DNA of 64,000 bases from Hibiscus mutabilis (GCA_019671005.1 CM033744.1:40550022-40614021); one strand, 5' to 3'. Positions 34,200-45,878 are shown, counted from the first letter of the stretch. The notes: generated by a model not told the origin, from the sequence alone. Numbers and translations are program-made.

Positions 34200-34560
34200 A
34201 TGTTCCTATATATATATATATGCCCAAAACCTAAAAAAGTTAAGTTTAGAGTTGAAGTTTAAGATTAGAGTATAAAATTAGGGTTTAGTTTTTAAGGTTT
34301 AGAGTTTAAAAATTAGAATTTAAAAATTAGGGTTAGAGCTTAAGACTTGGATTTTTAGCTTTAGAGCCAGTGGCGGATCTAGAAATACTTTTTAGGGTGG
34401 ACACACGTAATATCTTAAAATTTTAGGGTGGGCACAACACACTAAAATTAAAAAAAATGAAAGGACTAATTCATAAAAGTTAAGCAAAATGTATAAAATT
34501 TAAAAAGTTAAGGGTAGGCCCATGTCCACCCTAACATAACCTTGCATCCGCAGACACCAA
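34200..34560. repeat. Telomere-like stretch and CGGATCTAG-type MITE remnant
   Basis: 34235-34370 is TTTAGGG-like degenerate repeat. From 34372 AGTGGCGGATCTAG through to TTGCATCCGC near 34553 there are weak inverted ends with shared GGTGGACA/TGTCCACC words. No coding sequence. Confidence 0.45.
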
Positions 34561-34619
34561 AAAGGTACATGATTTTTGTTCCTCTAAACTCTTTGTTGTT
34601 ACACCACATGTAGACAAAT

Positions 34620-35137
34620 CTGGGCCGGCTATAAGGGAGTACCCTGAGTGGCCGATCAGGGTCCCCAATTAACCTAGGGCTCTAATTAGTCTAGGCTCCT
34701 AAAATTTTATTATCTATATTTTTAATTTTTTAATTTATCAAATAAATACATTAATTTAATGGTAAAAAATAATTAATTAATCTAATAATGAAAAGAATGT
34801 GTTTAAAATATTAAATTAATTATTTAAAGTAATGAAATGAATAAAAATTCTTTGTCTCTTTTCGATGCACATTTTTATGCCCAACATTAAAAAATTAAAT
34901 TCTAAGATTTAACCCTAACTTTTAAATACTAAATCCTAAACTATGCACCCAATACCTTAAATCCCAATCCTAAATCATAACCTTAAACTGTAACACTAAA
35001 CTCTAAACTTAATTTTTTACTGTTGGGGCCTAAACATGGGTAGAGAATTTCTATTCGTAATGAGATATGCTTTCTTTATATAAGGGTTCAATTTTAGTTT
35101 TCGCTCAGGGCCCTGAAAAATCTCCGAGACGGCTCTA
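34620..35137. repeat. hAT-type MITE
   Basis: Flanked by a perfect 8-bp duplication AGACAAAT (34612-34619 and 35138-35145). The ends CTGGGCCGGCTATAAGG and GAGACGGCTCTA are imperfect inverses, and CCCTGAG recurs inverted further in (CTCAGGG). The interior is AT-rich with CCCTAAA-like words. Confidence 0.82.
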
Positions 35138-35145
35138 AGACAAAT

Positions 35146-35880
35146 AATATTCTAAAACATGTATCCAAATAATAATGGTCTGTATATATATGTAATTTCC
35201 TTTAACGAGAGCAATAAGTCAGATTTCAACAAAATAAGAAAAAGGCATAATAAACTCATGAAGAAATAAAACTAAAATGTTATTCTTTTTAATGTCATTT
35301 ATCTTTCATAGAAACTTAGCAACTATCGTTAATTTTTTTTTTATCTTTATCCGACTATGTGTTGTATAAATCTAAAAATGAAGAGCAAGAAAATCAATTT
35401 AATATATTGTTTCCTTAACAATTTTGATTGCATTAATAAATTATCATAAAAAGTACTTAGTCATGTTAAACCATCAACATTCCCTAATCAAATGACGTGT
35501 TATGTAGATCGCTATATGAACGTCAAATTATCATAAAGATAAACGAAAATTGTCCCAAAAGTCATCTATTTTCTCTGGAGCAGGGACCTTATATGCATCT
35601 CCTGCCAAGCTTATAGAGCGGAAGTCATCTATTTTCTCTGGAGCAGAGACCTTCGGGATCAAAGAAATGAATGAGTGGTTTAAACTAACATCCTAGGGTT
35701 TATTGTCCCAAAAGTCTTTGTAATTACCATTTTATGTTCGGCCTCTTATTCGAATCCATTAAACCGAAAACTCAAAAATAAATCAATATACAAAAAATAT
35801 AATCCAAAATAAACAATTTAAAACCAAAAGTCCAAAAAATATTCATATACTTTTCCAGTCCATTTTACATGCCCAAATTA
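35146..35880. other. Gene-free DNA with a short direct repeat
   Basis: No gene is present. A 24-base block including CATCTATTTTCTCTGGAGCA occurs twice, near 35562 and 35623, separated by about 40 bases. Confidence 0.5.
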
Positions 35881-36240
35881 AATTCATTTCTTAACCCAAT
35901 CTGCCATACCCTTACAACCCAAACCAGCCCAACTAAACCTTCTACTCGTTTGACCCGAAACCCATACCCGGACTACCAATTGATTTGACCCGGATACCCA
36001 ACAATGAAACCCTAACACCACTAATTCCTCAGCCGCCAGCCACTTCAAAAGCTTCTGGAAGCTTCCCCAGGATGTCCCTTGGCCTCCTCTTTTTCTGGCC
36101 ATGAAGGCACCACATCGGATGCCACTACAACACCGCGTCCATGCCGCACCATCAAAGCTGCCACATCACCATTTTATCAGCCTTTGCAAGACGCCAAGAC
36201 TGACCCCTACCGTACGAGCCTCTTTAGCTCTGAATTCTAA

Positions 36241-36651
36241 TGGCTAGCAAAATGAGTTCCTTGTTTGTTTGCCTCTTTTTTGCCGTCGGCATCCTGCTTG
36301 CTGTTTCCTGGCAAAGCGATTGCTGCACGAGACATGCCGAAGAACTATGATCAAATGAAGCATCCGAAGTTTCTGAAACATGACCATAGCTTCCTCATTC
36401 TGAGCCTCGGACGAGTGTTGCTGCCACTGGTTTTCAAGCATCACCATCCACACAGTACCAGCAGTGGAGGTCACACTGGCAGCCACTCTGGAGGCACAAG
36501 TACTGGGGGTGACGACACATTCGTTCCGAACACTGGTTTCAAGGTGCCGATCCCAGTAGACCGAGGTGCTGCACGACCTCGAACATGTTTGAATCCATTG
36601 GAGAATAAAGCCAATCGGTCGAGATTGAGTCATTTAAGAGTCCACTTGTAG
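36241..36651 (+). pseudogene. Frameshifted small putative cell-wall protein gene
   Basis: The plus strand begins MASKMSSLFVCLFFAVG, a clear signal peptide, but the frame stops after 36 codons. In the +1 frame it continues GKAIAARDMPKNYDQMKHP, LKHDHSFLI, LGRVLLPLVFKHHHPH, a Gly/Ser/Thr-rich stretch and GDDTFVPNTGFKVPIP. The join needs removal of one base near 36300. The order signal peptide, AARDMP, Gly-rich tract, DDTFVPNPG-type motif is that of small secreted 'putative cell wall proteins' of plants, whose function is not defined. No intron is needed. The end also differs from what I expect for the family, reading through to a stop at 36649. It is probably a pseudogene, though a sequencing slip could mimic the single shift. 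Confidence 0.72.
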
Positions 36652-36683
36652 TCAATATGAATAGGAGTTTGTTGTCGATTTAC

Positions 36684-37216
36684 GCTGCGTTTAGTATTGT
36701 TTTTCAAATCAGCTACAAAAGTTGGTTTAAAAAACAATGCTAAATAGTTAGTTTTTGTGAAAAAATTATTTTTGAAAAGTAATTTTCAAACCTAAATTAC
36801 ATAATTAATTTATTTATAATTTATAAATTTATAATTTTTTATAAAAATATAATTATATAATTAATAATTATTTTCTAGTTTAAAAATTTTAAATTTATTA
36901 TATTTTCATGGAACACGTATAATTGTTAAAAATGTATTTATTAATAAAAATATTTTTATATTTTTATAATAATTTAAGTTGATATATTTCATATACTATA
37001 ACATTAAAGAATTTGAATATCATTTATATATATATATGCATACATATATTTATATATATATAACTTACAATATCATGTCTCAAATGATCATTTATCTTCT
37101 TAAAAGTACTTTTTAACAGCAATGTCAAACACTAAAATTTTACAATTAATTTTTTAAAATCTCTTTCTGACAGCACTTTTAAAAATTACTTTTCAAAAGC
37201 AATGCTAAACTAATCC
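36684..37216. repeat. MITE with long imperfect inverted ends
   Basis: The left end GCGTTTAGTATTGTTTTTCA is inverted on the right as AAAGCAATGCTAAACTAATC, with AGCACTTTTAAAAAT-like subterminal blocks. The interior is extremely AT-rich. No target duplication could be fixed. Confidence 0.7.
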
Positions 37217-38134
37217 TTAGTAAAGTCTTGAAGTCTAGTCGTGTTTGCATTTTCCAGCGGGGAACTATTTGTTGCCTAAGTAATAATGTATCTCAGTATT
37301 CCTAAGTTTAATTTTCACAGAACCTGCAGAATTGTTCTTAATATAAAGTGGCTAATCACTTAGACCCTCTTTTATTTATTTCAAGAAAAAACTTTACATA
37401 TCATTAACAAAAAAATGGACATCATTAGCAGACCACTTATAACTGGTTCCTTTCACATGATGATTAATTAACAAACCAAAATAATTTGTCTCAAACTTTC
37501 ACATCCATAAGGGAGGTTCCCAGATTAGGGGCCTTGGTCTGCCCCCTATGGCACTCAAAATTTAGATCAAGATTAACTAAATTCTCATTGTTTTATAATT
37601 AAAAATGGTGTAAAAAGAGAATTATTAATGATTAAAATATTCATTTTCCATAAGTTGTGAATTTAGTTTAGTTTATATATTTTAAATTTTAAAATTTTGA
37701 TCCTCATCCAAACAATAACATTATAACAGTGAAATTCGTTAAGTGGTCCTCTATAATTAACCTATTTGCCTGTGATTAGACCGTTATATGTGGGCCTCTA
37801 ATTAACCTATGAGAATTTTTTAACGAAAAATACATACGATGTTATTATTTTTAGTTAAATGAATAAAATGTCCAAAAAAATATTTTAAAAATCAACTCAA
37901 AATAATTATATAATTGAAACGGCAATAGTCATCATAATATATATTATTATTTGACCTTTTGTTTTTGAAAATTTGTATCTTTGAACGATGATTTGACAAC
38001 TACTTTGTTAATGGAAGCTTTGGGTTTGCAGCTTGAAACTGTTAAATACAGCAAGATGTGTGAACTACACGACAGATTAAGGAAACACCGCACTGCAGAA
38101 GAAAGCTTTTGCAGGTTTTTTTAAGCAAAAAGAT
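37217..38134. other. Gene-free DNA
   Basis: AT-rich spacer containing no recognised gene or repeat border. The last 100 bp or so probably include the 3' UTR of the minus-strand gene that follows. Confidence 0.45.
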
Positions 38135-38965
38135 TCATAAAAATATGAAGCACTCTAAAGAAACATGAGGATTCTCAATTGACTCGGTGCCTTGCTGCTG
38201 CTGCTGCTCCGAGTCGTCGTTTTTCCCATCTTCCTCTCGCTTACTCTGGCCCTCCACTGTCGCGCTCCCGCTACTAGTTGTCTTTTTATCGGTTCTGCCC
38301 GTCACCGTCGCGGGACTCTTCCCGACGGCACCGTTGCTCACCCCACCGGCTCTTCCGGTTCCCGGTGACCTGGACCTCGACCCCACGTTACGTTGAACAG
38401 TCCTCGCCGCACTTGATCCCCGTCCTCGACCACGGGCACTTTCTCTTCTAGCTCGAACACCGGGAGGGTCTCCATTGGTGGGACGTTTTTTGATAGCCTT
38501 TGCCGGGGACGTGTGTTTGAGCTGGCTGTTGTCTTTGCTCGTAGCTTCATCTTCTCTAAGGCATTCCGTTGCTGTCGTCGTCGTCGTAGTTGTTATGGTT
38601 TCAGAGACGCTGCAAATCGCTGATCGTTGAGAGATGTGAGAGGTTTCTTGCTCTTGCTCTTGTTGTTGTTGCTTCTCCTTGACCGGATGGGAAACCTGTG
38701 TTTCGATTTTGGGTGGTGGTGACGGCGGTGGAGGAGTTTGAGTGATTTTCTCATGCTGGTTCTCGTGGGGTTTGGGTGTTTCTGAAAGCACCACAACTTC
38801 TTTTATAACAGCTTCTTCTTCATAGTCATTCTCTTGAGGAGATGGGGTTTTGTGGGACTGTAAAATGGGCGGTGGGAGAGGTGAATGGTGGCTTTTTAGG
38901 GAGGTCTGGCACGGTGGATCATGGGGTTTAGTGGCGGTGGAGGTGGAGCTGAAGCAGCAGCCCAT
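38135..38965 (-). CDS. MGCC N-myristoylation-type disordered protein
   Basis: Single exon, 276 aa from the start at 38965. That ATG was preferred over one 24 codons upstream (39037) because it gives MGCCFSSTSTA, a consensus N-myristoylation (Gly2) and palmitoylation (Cys3, Cys4) signal for membrane attachment. The rest looks intrinsically disordered: Pro-rich and acidic segments, a Gln/Glu tract, a Thr run, an Arg/Ser-rich region (RARRESARGRGRG, GSRSRSPGTGRAGG), a Gln run and the end ENPHVSLECFIFL. Homologues in plants carry labels such as 'serine/arginine repetitive matrix-like', but the N-terminus argues for a membrane-bound protein rather than a splicing factor. The coding DNA is GC-rich with GTC and CTG triplet runs, unlike its AT-rich surroundings. 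No function is known to me. Confidence 0.82.
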   Translation of the reverse strand: MGCCFSSTSTATKPHDPPCQTSLKSHHSPLPPPILQSHKTPSPQENDYEEEAVIKEVVVLSETPKPHENQHEKITQTPPPPSPPPKIETQVSHPVKEKQQQQEQEQETSHISQRSAICSVSETITTTTTTTATECLREDEATSKDNSQLKHTSPAKAIKKRPTNGDPPGVRARRESARGRGRGSSAARTVQRNVGSRSRSPGTGRAGGVSNGAVGKSPATVTGRTDKKTTSSGSATVEGQSKREEDGKNDDSEQQQQQGTESIENPHVSLECFIFL

Positions 38966-39355
38966 ATTTGGAGGGGAATAATTGGAGTGTAGGATTAGGT
39001 GGGATTTTGATTTATGCTTTGAAAACCAAACGGCCATGTTTTTTGATCATACAAGTCATGCCTATAGTAGTAGAGAGAGGAGAGGAATTTGAAAGGGGAA
39101 ATGGTAGACAGCTAGAGAGAGCAAGAGGCCAAAACTGCTGACCCATCACAGTGCCGACAGTATATTATCCTACGCCCACTGCCTATTGGCTACTAAGCAA
39201 GCAATCCTTGACTCTCCACTTGCTACTATTTCTTAGGGTTTGATTATCTTAAATCGTGTTTAAAATCAACAACCCTTGTTTGGCACCATGGACAAACGGC
39301 TAAATATTTAAATAAAGATTAATCTTTTACGACTATTGAATAAAGATATGTTAGT
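38966..39355 (-). promoter_or_regulatory. 5' region of the MGCC gene
   Basis: This stretch lies upstream of the chosen start and includes the in-frame upstream ATG and a GA-rich leader (around 39065-39120). Beyond that no definite promoter motif is seen before the solo LTR. Confidence 0.35.
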
Positions 39356-41186
39356 TGTAACAACGGTGCTCGACACATTCTTAGAAAAATTATTTGGATG
39401 GAATAGAGTCGTCACAAATTTTTTTAATTTAGTAAGATTAGATCACCTGAAAAATGAGTTATTTTAATAAAATTTAATTTTGTCATTTTATTAAAATAAC
39501 AAATTTTGGTCTGCGAAAATCAGAAAATAGATTTGGGAGTCAGTTACGCCTAGGGAAGGGTGGGCACCCCACAACGCCCAAAAATTGATACATGGTCGGT
39601 TATTTGATGTCTTAACAACGGAAATTAAGAATTCGAATTTAATTTAAAAAATTGTGATCCCGTTGAAATGTTTCAAAAATTATTTTGTTCGAAAGAAATT
39701 TACACCCCTACACCCGAGGCATAATTTCTTGTTAAATTCCGAATAAAAGAATCTATTTTAAAATTTGTAGTTTAGAAATAAAATGATATTTTTTATAGAA
39801 GTTAACGGAAAGCGGCACCTCTTACGTTCGAAATATGTTTTTCATGATAACCCCTAAATCATTTTTAATTTAAAATTTGATTCAAAAGTATCTAGAAAAT
39901 ACACAAATATATATATATATATTGAATCGTAAATATTATGTAAATAAATATTGATAATAATTAAGATAATAGTATGAAATCGTATATATGTATAAAAATA
40001 ATGACAGTAATAATAATATAATATACTATATGATAATATATTTATGATAATAAATAATTACTAATAATAATAATAATAAAAGGTAAAAAAACTTATATAT
40101 AAGTACGTAAGATAATAAAATAATAATAATAATAATATGAAAATTATAATAAACATATAATAATATAAATATACTATAAAAATAATAAAAATACAAACCT
40201 AATAGGTACATAAATAAATAACAAAATAAAGTGACCGAATTGAAAATGTTTGAGAAATAAGGACTGCGGAAACAAATAATTTAGGGCGGAGTGTCTTATC
40301 CTGATATTATCCCGTTTTAATCAAGCTGTCCGGACTAAATTAAAACAAAAATGAAAATTAAATGTCAAATTAAAGAAAATTAAAACAAAATAAGGACGAA
40401 ATTAAAAGACTAAAACAACTTGGAGGGACCGTTTAAGGAGTTATACCATGCTGTAGAGCTCAAGTGCAAATGTGCTTAGGACGGGGGATTTAATGCGTAG
40501 TTTTCCCTTTTTTAGTCTAATGTATATAAGTTAAAATTAAAAGAAACGAACAGATCAGCTTCATATTAGTTTCAAACACTTAGAAAAAAAGAGAGACCTA
40601 TACACGAGTAGATCTACAAGTGAAGGTTCGATTTTTTACCTTTATTTGTCTTATTTTTTTGATTCGAATATTTCTTTGTTTTTTTCCCTTTTTTATTTTC
40701 TATTCAAATCTATTTTTTCTCAAACCTTTTTGTTTTTTTTATTCCTCTCCAATCCTCCCCTAAAATACATACAAGATTTCGGTTTTTATAACCCGGTCAT
40801 AAATAAAATAACATGCCCCTTAATCTCTAATTCCAGATCTGATTTTGCCTTTTTTGTCTGTGCAGGTTTAAGTGGCGGCCTTAGGCGGTGGAGGGTGACG
40901 AAACGGTGGGCGTTCGCGACACGTGGCGGCTACGTAGCTCGGTAGCAGGTCGACGCGACACGTGGCGGCTTTGTGGCTCGGTGGCAGCGGCTGGAAGCTT
41001 GGTCGGCGGCTTAAAGTGGGTATACGTATATCGGCTAGGGTTTTGTATTTTAGGTTAAAGGGTAGTTTTGTAATTAGGTACTTTTGTAATAAAAGGGGTT
41101 ATTTAATTATTTTGGGTCTGGTGTATATTAAGTTTGGGTATAATTTGGGCTTGGTCTTGTGACCCGGATAAAAATGGGCTTCTACA
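39356..41186 (-). mobile_element. Solo LTR, gypsy Tat/Ogre-like
   Basis: On the minus strand the unit starts TGTAGAAGCCC and ends CGTTGTTACA. The 5-bp flanks TTAGT (39351-39355) and TTGGT (41187-41191) differ by one base. No gag or pol lies within 1.8 kb. A block near 39535 (GGGAGTCAGTTACGCC...GGGCACCCCACAACGCC) resembles the equivalent part of the LTRs at 46316 and 51559, which supports the family assignment. It also holds a TAA-rich microsatellite (about 40000-40160) and a short GC-rich island (40870-41010). Confidence 0.72.
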
Positions 41187-41482
41187 TTGGTTGTATAAAT
41201 GATATTGTGGTGCCTCGTTTATTTTGGTTTGAGCATAGATAATGGTGTTATATTGTGAAAATGGGAAGAAAAAAAGGGGAAAGAAGATGAATGGTTGAGA
41301 GGAAGAGAGAAAATGGAGAGTTGTATCTCGCCCAATGTCATGGAATAGGGATCCCATTGTGATTTTATTAACAATCTCCTCATGAGAGTGTTATGTTTAG
41401 AGTCGTTAAATTATGATGACTTAATAATATAATACTTAAATATAATATAGTAAAGTCAGCTGATGAGATAAATAAATTTAAA

Positions 41483-42955
41483 GGTGTGTATGGTTCACGA
41501 AAAAATAGTTATTTCTAGAAATAAAATTATTAGAATGTAATATTATCTGGCACATTATTGAGAATGTTATATTATATTATTTAATTTATTTGGCAGGAAT
41601 GTAAGATGATAATATTTAGCTAAATATTATACTTTTTAATTTTTAGGTAATTTTATATTCTTCAAAATCTAAAAATTTAATTTGTATGTTTTAATATTAG
41701 GCTTAATAGCTAAATATGTGCCCAAGATATACATGTGGCTCACTTTTGGTGCCTAAACTATTTTTTGCTCTAAATAGGTGCTTAAACTTTTATTTCGGCC
41801 ATTTTAGGTGCCTAACCATTAGCTACATTACTTTTTAAAAAATATTATTTTATTTTATTTCTTTTTAAATTTAATTTATTTTTTAACTTAATTTTTAAAA
41901 AACCTTAAAATTTTGAAAACTCACAACATGGCCCCCAAATTCAAAATCCCTAACTTCTCCAACCGATTCTGCCACCTATGGTCAGGCCTCCGGCCACCAT
42001 ATCCGTCGTCGGACCACCACGACCATTCCCCCAACCATCCATCGTCGATAACAGACAGTAGGTGTCTCAATAGGTTTCTTAACGTCGAAGGAAGCCAAAC
42101 TCGCAAAAATGAAGCCTATCGACACACCTACCGTCAGTTACCGGTAATGAGTGGTTGGGGGAAATGGTCGTGGTGATCGGGTGACGGTAGTGGAGGTCTA
42201 CGGCGAGGCAGTCAACATCCACAATGACGATAATTTAGGGGTTTTGGGTTAGGATTTGGGAGTACTTTGTAAAAATTTAAAACCGATATTTAAAAAAATT
42301 AAAAACATGTCACTGTCGCATTTTAATTGGCTAACGTTTTTTAACAGTCAGGCACTTAAAATGACTGAAATGAAGTTTAGGCCCCCTATTTAGAGTAAAA
42401 AATAGTTTAGGCACTAAAAGTGAACCACAAGTATAGTTTGGGCACCTATTTGACTATTAAGCTTTTTAATTAAAATTTAATTGTAATCAAATAATGATAT
42501 TATTATATATTTAAATATAATAAAATTTAGTATTAGATGAAAATCTAATAAAAATATATTACGAATGTTCTTAGCATTTAAAATTTTAAATCTAATAAAT
42601 TAAATGATTAAATTCCTAAAAATAAATTTTGGAAGAATAAATTACAAAAATTTAAAATATTTAGGGATTAAAAGCACAATTAAACCATCATCTGTCTCTT
42701 AATTTCACATTGTACGGGAAGACTGTGATGAAATTTTCATATTTTACGGGGTACTTTTATTCTAATGGGAAGAAATTGTCAAATACCGATGGAAAGGGAG
42801 AGAATAGGATTCTTGGTGCAAAACCCAAAAAGCGGAACTGTTGGTAATGTTGTAATTCCCTTTAGTGGGAATCTTCGGAAACCAAACACAAGTTTAAGAT
42901 TTTAGAAAAGTTTATTCCCGGATAATTTTTTTGCGATCCAAACGCCCTCTAATAA
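41483..42955. repeat. MITE interrupted by another foldback element
   Basis: The left end GGTGTGTATGGTTCACGAAA is inverted at the right end (TTTGCGATCCAAACGCCC). The two halves (41483-41698 and 42462-42955) are separated by the foldback element described next. The right half includes about 250 bp of GC-richer, apparently non-coding DNA. Confidence 0.6.
41699..42461. repeat. Foldback element, AGGTGCCTAAA family, copy 2
   Basis: The ends GGCTTAATAGCTAAATA and TATTTGACTATTAAGC are inverted, and both arms carry AGGTGCCTAAACT-type words and TTAGAGTAAAAAATAG / CTATTTTTTGCTCTAAA. The centre (41930-42240) is unusually GC-rich and contains an 87-codon open frame with no recognised domain. It may be captured host sequence. 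It is related to 22002-22753. Confidence 0.78.
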
Positions 42956-42973
42956 TCGTCATGTCAATAGCAT

Positions 42974-44042
42974 TGTTAGGATAGTTGATATAATAATTGT
43001 AAAATAATTTTAGCTAAATTGAAAAGATTTTAAAATGTTTCTTATGTCCAAACAACTTGAAAATAAGTTTGTAAAGTTTTTGAGATGTTTTGGATATGTT
43101 TAAATGTTTTAAAGTAGCCAAACTAACGTTTTCAGCATAAGGGTTTGAGCTACAATAATTTTTCAGTACCAAAAATCGTACCGATACGCCCCTAGGCGTA
43201 CCGATACGGATATGATCGTACCGATACGCTTGTACGCGTATCGATCTTGTTTTCAACATCCCCAACGGCTATTTTCCAATAGTCATTTGAATTGCAGGGC
43301 GTACCGAAATGAGTCAAGGTGTACCGATACACCGTACCGATACGGTCCAAGGCGTTTCGATACGGGTAGCCAAAATAGGCATAACGGATAGTACCTGTAC
43401 CGATACGGGTACACGCGTACCGATACGGACAGCTGCATAACTGTATTTATTGCAAGAAATAGAGGCTCCAACGGCTCCAATTTAATCCCAACGGTCTTCA
43501 ACGGCTAGGAACTCATTTGGGAGTATAAAAGGGACATCCAAGCTTCAGCAACAACTAATGATAAAAAAAGCCAACAACATTATGATGCAAAAAGAGTCTT
43601 AGTGCTTAATTGTTGTAATTTTTGTATAGACAAACACTTATAAGCTTAATTGTTATCATATGCTCAAGTGTTCTAGGTTTTAGGTGAGAGCAAGAAGGCA
43701 AACACATACCTTATAGAGAGGATTTTATTGTTTGCTTTTATTTTCTCTTGTTTGAGATGATTCCCAAAGCTTGGGTTGTAAGCTTTGGATGCTAGGCTTG
43801 GTAATCGAATCTAAGTTGTAAAGGTTGCCTTCTAAGCCTTGTAAAAGAGGAAGAAATCTTAGTGGATTTGGGAAATCTTTAGTGGGAAAGCTAAGGTAGT
43901 GGATATAGATCTTGGTTATAAGCTTGAACCACTCTAAAATCATTGTGTCATATTTCTTTTTATCGCTTCCACCACCATTCACCCTTTAGCAACTTCTCCA
44001 CCACTTGGCAAGCAAGACAGTTGAAGGATTTCGAGCCCAACG
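42974..44042 (+). mobile_element. 5' LTR of a Copia (SIRE-like) element
   Basis: Starts TGTTAGGATAG and ends AGCCCAACG, followed two bases later by the primer-binding site. A TATA box (TATAAAAGG) lies at 43524-43532. Seven exact GTACCGATAC words fall within 43178-43426. The 3' partner is at 45893-46315 plus 52782-53445. Confidence 0.88.
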
Positions 44043-44044
44043 AT

Positions 44045-44057
44045 TGGTATCAGAACC
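44045..44057 (+). other. Primer-binding site (initiator Met tRNA)
   Basis: TGGTATCAGAACC is complementary, with one change, to the 3' end of the plant initiator methionine tRNA, the usual primer of Copia elements. It sits directly after the 5' LTR. Confidence 0.85.
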
Positions 44058-44139
44058 GAGGCTCAATCGAGAGGGATTAACATCCTATTGAGGCGATTCG
44101 GCATGCTCGACCAATAAACAAATCAACCGGCTTCCATAA

Positions 44140-45410
44140 CGTTATCCATCGACAAGCAATCTTTCTTCAACGGTGATCACTATGTTTGTTGGAAGCATAA
44201 AATGATGTTCTTCGTGAAGAGCAAGGCTACTGTCTTTGGGACATAGTTGAAGATGGGCTGTTCGTGACAACACGAAGTAAGGTGAAATAGAGCGCGAAAA
44301 TCGCAAGAAGATAGAGCTTAATTGCAAGGCTTTGCACATTCTATTATGTGCATTAGGCCCGAATGAGTATGCCAAAGTATCTTCTTGTGAGAGTGCCAAG
44401 GAGCTATAGGACAAACTTGAAGCAATCCATGAAGGGACAAATGAGGTGAAAGAGACAAGGATCGATCTACTCAACCTCGAATTCGAAAACTTCAAGATAA
44501 ACCCATATGAAGACATCAAGAGCATGTTCGACCAGTTCTCTACAATCGTCAATCAACTCAAAGGTCTTGGAGAGGAGATTTCGAAAGAAAAGCTCATTTG
44601 AAAGTTAATTTACTCACTTACTGAATCATGGAAGAGCAAGAAGACGACCATTATTAAAGTCAAAGACTTAAAGAAGCTCAAGCTTGAAGAGCTCGTAAGA
44701 TCTCTTCTCACCTATGAAATGATGTCTCTACCCTTAAAATGGAGAAAGAGAAGATAATCCAAGAGCAAGGAATCGATGTCAACATCATTGCTCTTGAATC
44801 CTCTACAAGCCACCAAGAAGAATCAAGTAAGGAGGAAAGTGAAGATATGCTTAATGGCCCTCCAAAATGGGGAGGCAACTTATAACTCATCTAGTTCAAA
44901 TTCAAATTTATATGCATTTGATGAGTTACAAGAAGCCTATGACAATTTGGTTTATGAATTTAAAACCTCATTTTCAAAGAACAAAATGTTGATTTCAAAA
45001 TTGAAAAATGTAAATGATTTGCTTGTGAAAACCAATTTGGAATTTGAAGCAAAATTAAAGGATTTTGAACTTAAAGTTTTGGATTTACAAAATTTGCTTC
45101 AAAAGAAAGAAAAAGATCATTAAATTGAAGCAGATGATCTTAAGGAAGAAAAGATTTGATTTCCAATGAACTTCAAAAGAAAAATGATTTGGGAAAATCA
45201 AATTTTTATGTAAGACAATCTAGTGCCCCTAGATTTTTGAATGGAAAAGTTTTTAGAAGTATTTGGGTCCCAAAAGGACTAATTACTTCAACTAAAAATG
45301 ATGAAATTGAAAAATGGATTCCTAAGGGGACTAAATTATGTGCCACTAATGCCTATGGATCCAAAACAATTTGGATACTAAGATTTGCTTGGTTGTCTTA
45401 GGTGTGATGG
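44140..45410 (+). pseudogene. Copia gag remnant
   Basis: The plus strand reads FFNGDHYVCWKHKMMFFVKS, then ALHILLCALGPNEYAKVSSC, KLEAIHEGTNEVKETRIDLL and FENFKINPYEDIKSMFDQF. This is the UBN2-type gag of plant Copia elements, followed by an acidic coiled segment (LISKLKNVNDLLVKTNLEFE). Stops occur at about 44289, 44408, 44599 and 45121, and the frame shifts near 44720. Protease, integrase, reverse transcriptase and RNase H are all missing before the 3' LTR. The element could only have moved with help from a complete relative. Confidence 0.85.
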
Positions 45411-45878
45411 AGCTTTGATCAACAAGTGATGAAATTAAGGGGAGCTCTATACACACAAGGTAGAATACTTGAGGAAGGAAGGCTTCACATCCTACCTTTG
45501 ATTCAAGTGTGGTAAAATTAGTTGAATTTTATTTATTTTAATTTTATTTATTTATTTTAATTCAACTAGTTTATCATAATTGTTGCACTAACATTTGAAT
45601 GTTGTTTGAGTAAATGAGAGCCAATTTTAAAAAAAAATATTTTTGTAAGATTTTTTTGGTTAATTCTCCATTGTTATTGATCCTTAAAGTTAAAACCATT
45701 TTTGATATAACAAAAAGAGGGAGAATGTTTTGAAATTTTGATTTTTCAAATAAATAAGGGGAGCCTATAAGATTTTAACAATTTTAACAAATTAATCTCT
45801 TATTCAAATTTTATTTTTACTAAGGGGAGAATTTCAAAAACAATTTTTCAAGTTGATTTTATTATATCAAAAAGGGAG
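45411..45878 (+). other. 3' untranslated internal part of the Copia element
   Basis: Non-coding stretch with repeated AAGGGGAG-type words (for example AGGGAGAATG near 45720 and AAGGGGAGAAT near 45822), as often seen upstream of SIRE-like 3' LTRs. Confidence 0.6.

Noticed and set aside
38187..38396. Plus-strand Cys/Ser/Leu-rich frame opposite the MGCC gene
   Set aside because: It is an antisense artefact of CAG/GTC triplet runs in the real gene.
40000..40211. Ile/Tyr/Leu-rich minus-strand frame
   Set aside because: It is a translation of a TAA-type microsatellite inside a solo LTR.
44140..45410. Host gene with a coiled-coil
   Set aside because: It lies between matching LTRs after a Met-tRNA primer site and reads as Copia gag.
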